Assembly (NCBI GenBank): GCA_943704415.1
Contig: CALSCO010001275.1
Span: 1-30,471 of the forward strand
DNA: 30,471 nucleotides
Origin: Parvularia atlantis
Taxonomy: Eukaryota; Opisthokonta; Rotosphaerida
Reading direction: 5' to 3'
In this document: positions 26,877 through 30,471 of the stretch, in pieces
Layout of the letters: each line of letters begins with the position of its first letter
How positions within the stretch are numbered: the first letter of the stretch is position 1
Notes under the pieces: generated by a model
The model's database searches: none
What the model saw: only the letters and a program-made list of their open reading frames with translations
What the model was told of the DNA's origin: nothing
Made by a program: the position numbers and the translations under genes

Positions 26877-27261
26877 CGCACACGCCGCACTCACGCGCGC
26901 TCGTTGGACGCCGGACAAAGCCCCTTGAGTTCAAGTTGCACGCGCGAGAACTGAAATCGCCACGCGTCCACACACCCGGCAAGCGCTCACCGCATCGAGC
27001 CCCACGATCGAGCGTGATCCAGCGCGATCGAGCGCGATCGGCGCTGCACCCATCCGCCGGCACACCGCGCGCGCACAGCCCGCGCACAGCAAACAGGCCG
27101 CCGCGCAAGCCACGCGCCCGCGGCCACAGCGCCGATCGGCCCCACCGGCCACGCTGTCATCTGCGCGGCCCCAGAGCGGCGCGGCCACGTGGGCGACCAG
27201 CTGATTCACGCCTCTTTCCGCCGCCTCTTCCGCCTCTCTCGCCGCACGCCGCACGCAACCG
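26877..27261. other. RNF121 upstream region with a 10-bp tandem repeat
   Basis: These 385 bp hold no convincing gene. Positions 27005-27044 are four tandem 10-bp units close to CGATCGAGCG, two exact and two with changes. This lies about 220 bp before the RNF121 start. The remainder is GC-rich with a CACGCG-rich 5' part. Confidence 0.5.
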
Positions 27262-29079
<1,818 letters not shown>

Positions 29080-29124
29080 TAGGCCGGCCGGCGGCCCACG
29101 TTGCCCTTGTGTACTTCACCTGCC

Positions 29125-30224
29125 ATGCACATTCCGCGCTCGCTGATGGACCACGAGACGCTCAACGACGCCTCGGCGCTGTTTGACGAGCCGCCCGGCT
29201 TCCGCCCGCCGTCGCCGCCGCCCACGTGCCACGTCGTGCCGCGCGCCGATGCGGCCGCGCCCGCGCTCGAGCTGCACCTGGTTGGACACCACTCGCTCTG
29301 GGCGCACTGCCTGTGGAACGCGGGCGTGGCGCTGGGCTGCCATCTGGACGCGCGGCCGGCGCGCATCGCCGGGCGCCGCGTGCTCGAGCTGGGCGCGGCC
29401 GCCGCCGTCCCGTCGCTCGTCGCGGCGCTCAACGGCGCGGCTCGCGTGCGTCTCGCGAGCCCGATCGCGGCGGGCGCGGTGCTGACGGACGACGCGGCGC
29501 GCAGGTCGTCGTGAGCGAGTACCCGGACGAGCGCCTGCTGGACGCGATCCGCGCCAACGTGCGCCGCAACGCACCCGGCCTCCCCGTCGCCGTGCTCGTG
29601 CGCGCCGTGCCGTGCTGCTTGTCGATGGCGCCACTCACGTCGCCCACGCGCGCGCGCCACGAAGGGCTACCTCTGGGGCGACGACGCCGCGCCGTTGATC
29701 GCGGCCAACGACGGCGCGCGCTTCGACGTCGTGGTCATGGCCGACCTCGTCTTCAACCACCGCGAGCACGACAACCTGCTGCGCACGGCGCTCGCGTGCC
29801 TGCGCGAGGACGACGTCGACGCCGCCGAGGTGCGCGCCACACGACGACGCACAACGCGCCGCTCAGACGGCAGCCCTGCCCGCAGGTCCTCGTCAGCTAC
29901 ACGTCGCATCGGCCGTGGCTCGCCGAGAAGGACGCGGTGCGCTGCCGCTGGCGGCTCGACGCTGCGCACGTTCGGCTGACACGCGCGCGCGTCGATCAGG
30001 CGTTCTTCACGCTCGCCGCGCAGCCGCCGTACAACCTGCGCGTCGACGAGGTCTGCCGCCGTCGCCGTCGCCGTCGCTGTGCGAGCTCACACGGCGGCAC
30101 GCAGGAGTTTACGCTCAAGACCGACCCCATGTTCCCCGCTGACCCGGGCGACGTCGACGTGCGCTCGACCGTGCAGTGCTTCCGCCTGCGCCGCCCCCGC
30201 TCCTCCTCCGCCGCCGTGTCCTAG
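29125..30224 (+). CDS. EFM7: EFM7-type eEF1A N-terminal/lysine methyltransferase
   Basis: This SAM-dependent methyltransferase belongs to the yeast EFM7 (formerly Nnt1) group, which methylates the N-terminal Gly and Lys3 of elongation factor 1A. Exons: 29125-29445, 29505-29597, 29665-29829, 29886-29936, 30000-30050, 30105-30224 (801 nt, 266 residues; yeast 261). Family marks are FDEPPGFRPPSPPPT, LVGHHSLWAHCLWNAG, the SAM motif VLELGAAAAVPS, VVVSEYPDE, GYLWGDD, FDVVVMADLVFNHREHDNLL, SYTSHRPWLAEKDAAFF and the ending DPMFPADPGDVDVRSTV. All are in the same order as yeast EFM7. Intron 2 ends in AAG. The gene follows RNF121 by 53 bp, and its TAG stop shares the CTAG tetranucleotide with the stop of the convergent gene. 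Confidence 0.93.
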
Positions 30225-30471
30225 CCGCGCTTGACCAGATCGAGGTGGAGCAGCCGGTTGAGCACGGGCGCGAGCGGCTCGTCCGGATCGCTGCCCGACG
30301 CGCGCGCGAGGTCGTCGAGGCGGTCGGCGACGTCGCCGCGGCGCACGGCAAACGCGTCAAAGTAGGCGCGGACGATGTCGTCGACGAACGCGAGCCACTC
30401 GTCCTCGCTGCGCATGCGCTGCTCCTCGTCGTCGCGTGAGCGGCTTGTCGAAGCAGCAAGCAGCCGCACGG
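30221..30471 (-). CDS. Unknown protein, C-terminal exon (5' partial)
   Basis: The last exon is 30418-30221 on the minus strand, 65 residues plus stop, preceded by a 51-nt intron (30419-30469) with donor GTGCGG. Only two bases of the previous exon (30470-30471) are inside the window. The sequence is acidic and helical: SEDEWLAFVDDIVRAYFDAF, a DVADRLDDLA helix, and LAPVLNRLLHLDLVKRG at the end. Alternatively translation could start at the ATG at 30415 inside this exon. I do not recognise the family. Most of this exon is duplicated at 26685-26844. Confidence 0.55.
   Translation of the reverse strand, partial: VRLLAASTSRSRDDEEQRMRSEDEWLAFVDDIVRAYFDAFAVRRGDVADRLDDLARASGSDPDEPLAPVLNRLLHLDLVKRG
30311..30470. 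repeat. 160-bp perfect direct repeat, copy 2
   Basis: Second copy of 26685-26844, ending one base before the end of the window. The single base after it differs between copies (G here, C at 26845). Confidence 0.97.

Noticed and set aside
26389-27261. Retroelement or DNA transposon explaining the 160-bp repeat
   Set aside because: No terminal inverted repeats, no poly-A tail, no transposase or polymerase motif, and the repeat is exonic and intronic host-like sequence.

Overview
The window is a gene-dense, strongly GC-rich piece of a nuclear eukaryotic genome (GC judged by eye, not measured). Nineteen gene models were worked out by hand, with about 95 short introns. Fifteen of them match a recognised eukaryotic family, and the exon phases of each complete model add up to a whole reading frame. 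The gene set includes a GPI-inositol deacylase, TAF6, the proteasome maturase POMP/UMP1, a Rab escort protein, RFWD3, mitochondrial citrate synthase, a mitochondrial 2-oxodicarboxylate carrier, a RapGAP, RNF121, EFM7, the meiotic protein REC114 and a B-box RING (TRIM-like) protein. This fits a compact unicellular eukaryote, perhaps an opisthokont or a relative such as an apusomonad, an early fungus or another protist. The sequence alone does not fix the lineage. There is no bacterial, viral or transposon gene.

Layout, left to right: PGAP1/BST1 (+, 5' end cut by the window) converges on REC114 (-). A 33-bp minisatellite separates REC114 from an isoaspartyl peptidase/asparaginase (-), which diverges from TAF6 (+). 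Next come POMP (+), the Rab escort protein (-) diverging from RFWD3 (+) with 24 bp between start codons, an SDR oxidoreductase (+) and citrate synthase (+). A doubtful small minus-strand gene follows, then an intronless 793-residue TRIM-like gene (-) and a small MSPT-motif protein (+). The mitochondrial carrier (-) diverges from a secreted serine hydrolase (+) over 68 bp. Then come an unknown helical protein (+), a RapGAP (-), a small fragment carrying one copy of a 160-bp repeat, RNF121 (+), EFM7 (+) and the tail of an unknown gene (-) carrying the other copy of that repeat at the window edge.

The genes are housekeeping and cell-biology genes packed tail-to-tail (46 to 112 bp between convergent stops) or head-to-head (24 to 147 bp). 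They do not form one pathway. Themes that recur are ER/secretory function (PGAP1, REP, RNF121), mitochondrial metabolism (citrate synthase, oxodicarboxylate carrier), ubiquitin/proteasome (POMP, RFWD3, RNF121, TRIM-like) and chromosome biology (TAF6, REC114, RFWD3).

Splicing is distinctive. Most donors read GTGCG rather than GTRAGT, and nearly all introns are 44 to 96 nt. A CTGAC or CTCAC branch-like motif usually precedes the acceptor. At least six acceptors are AAG, and two introns are best modelled as GC-AG. Exon coordinates are manual models guided by protein-family conservation. No transcript data were available.
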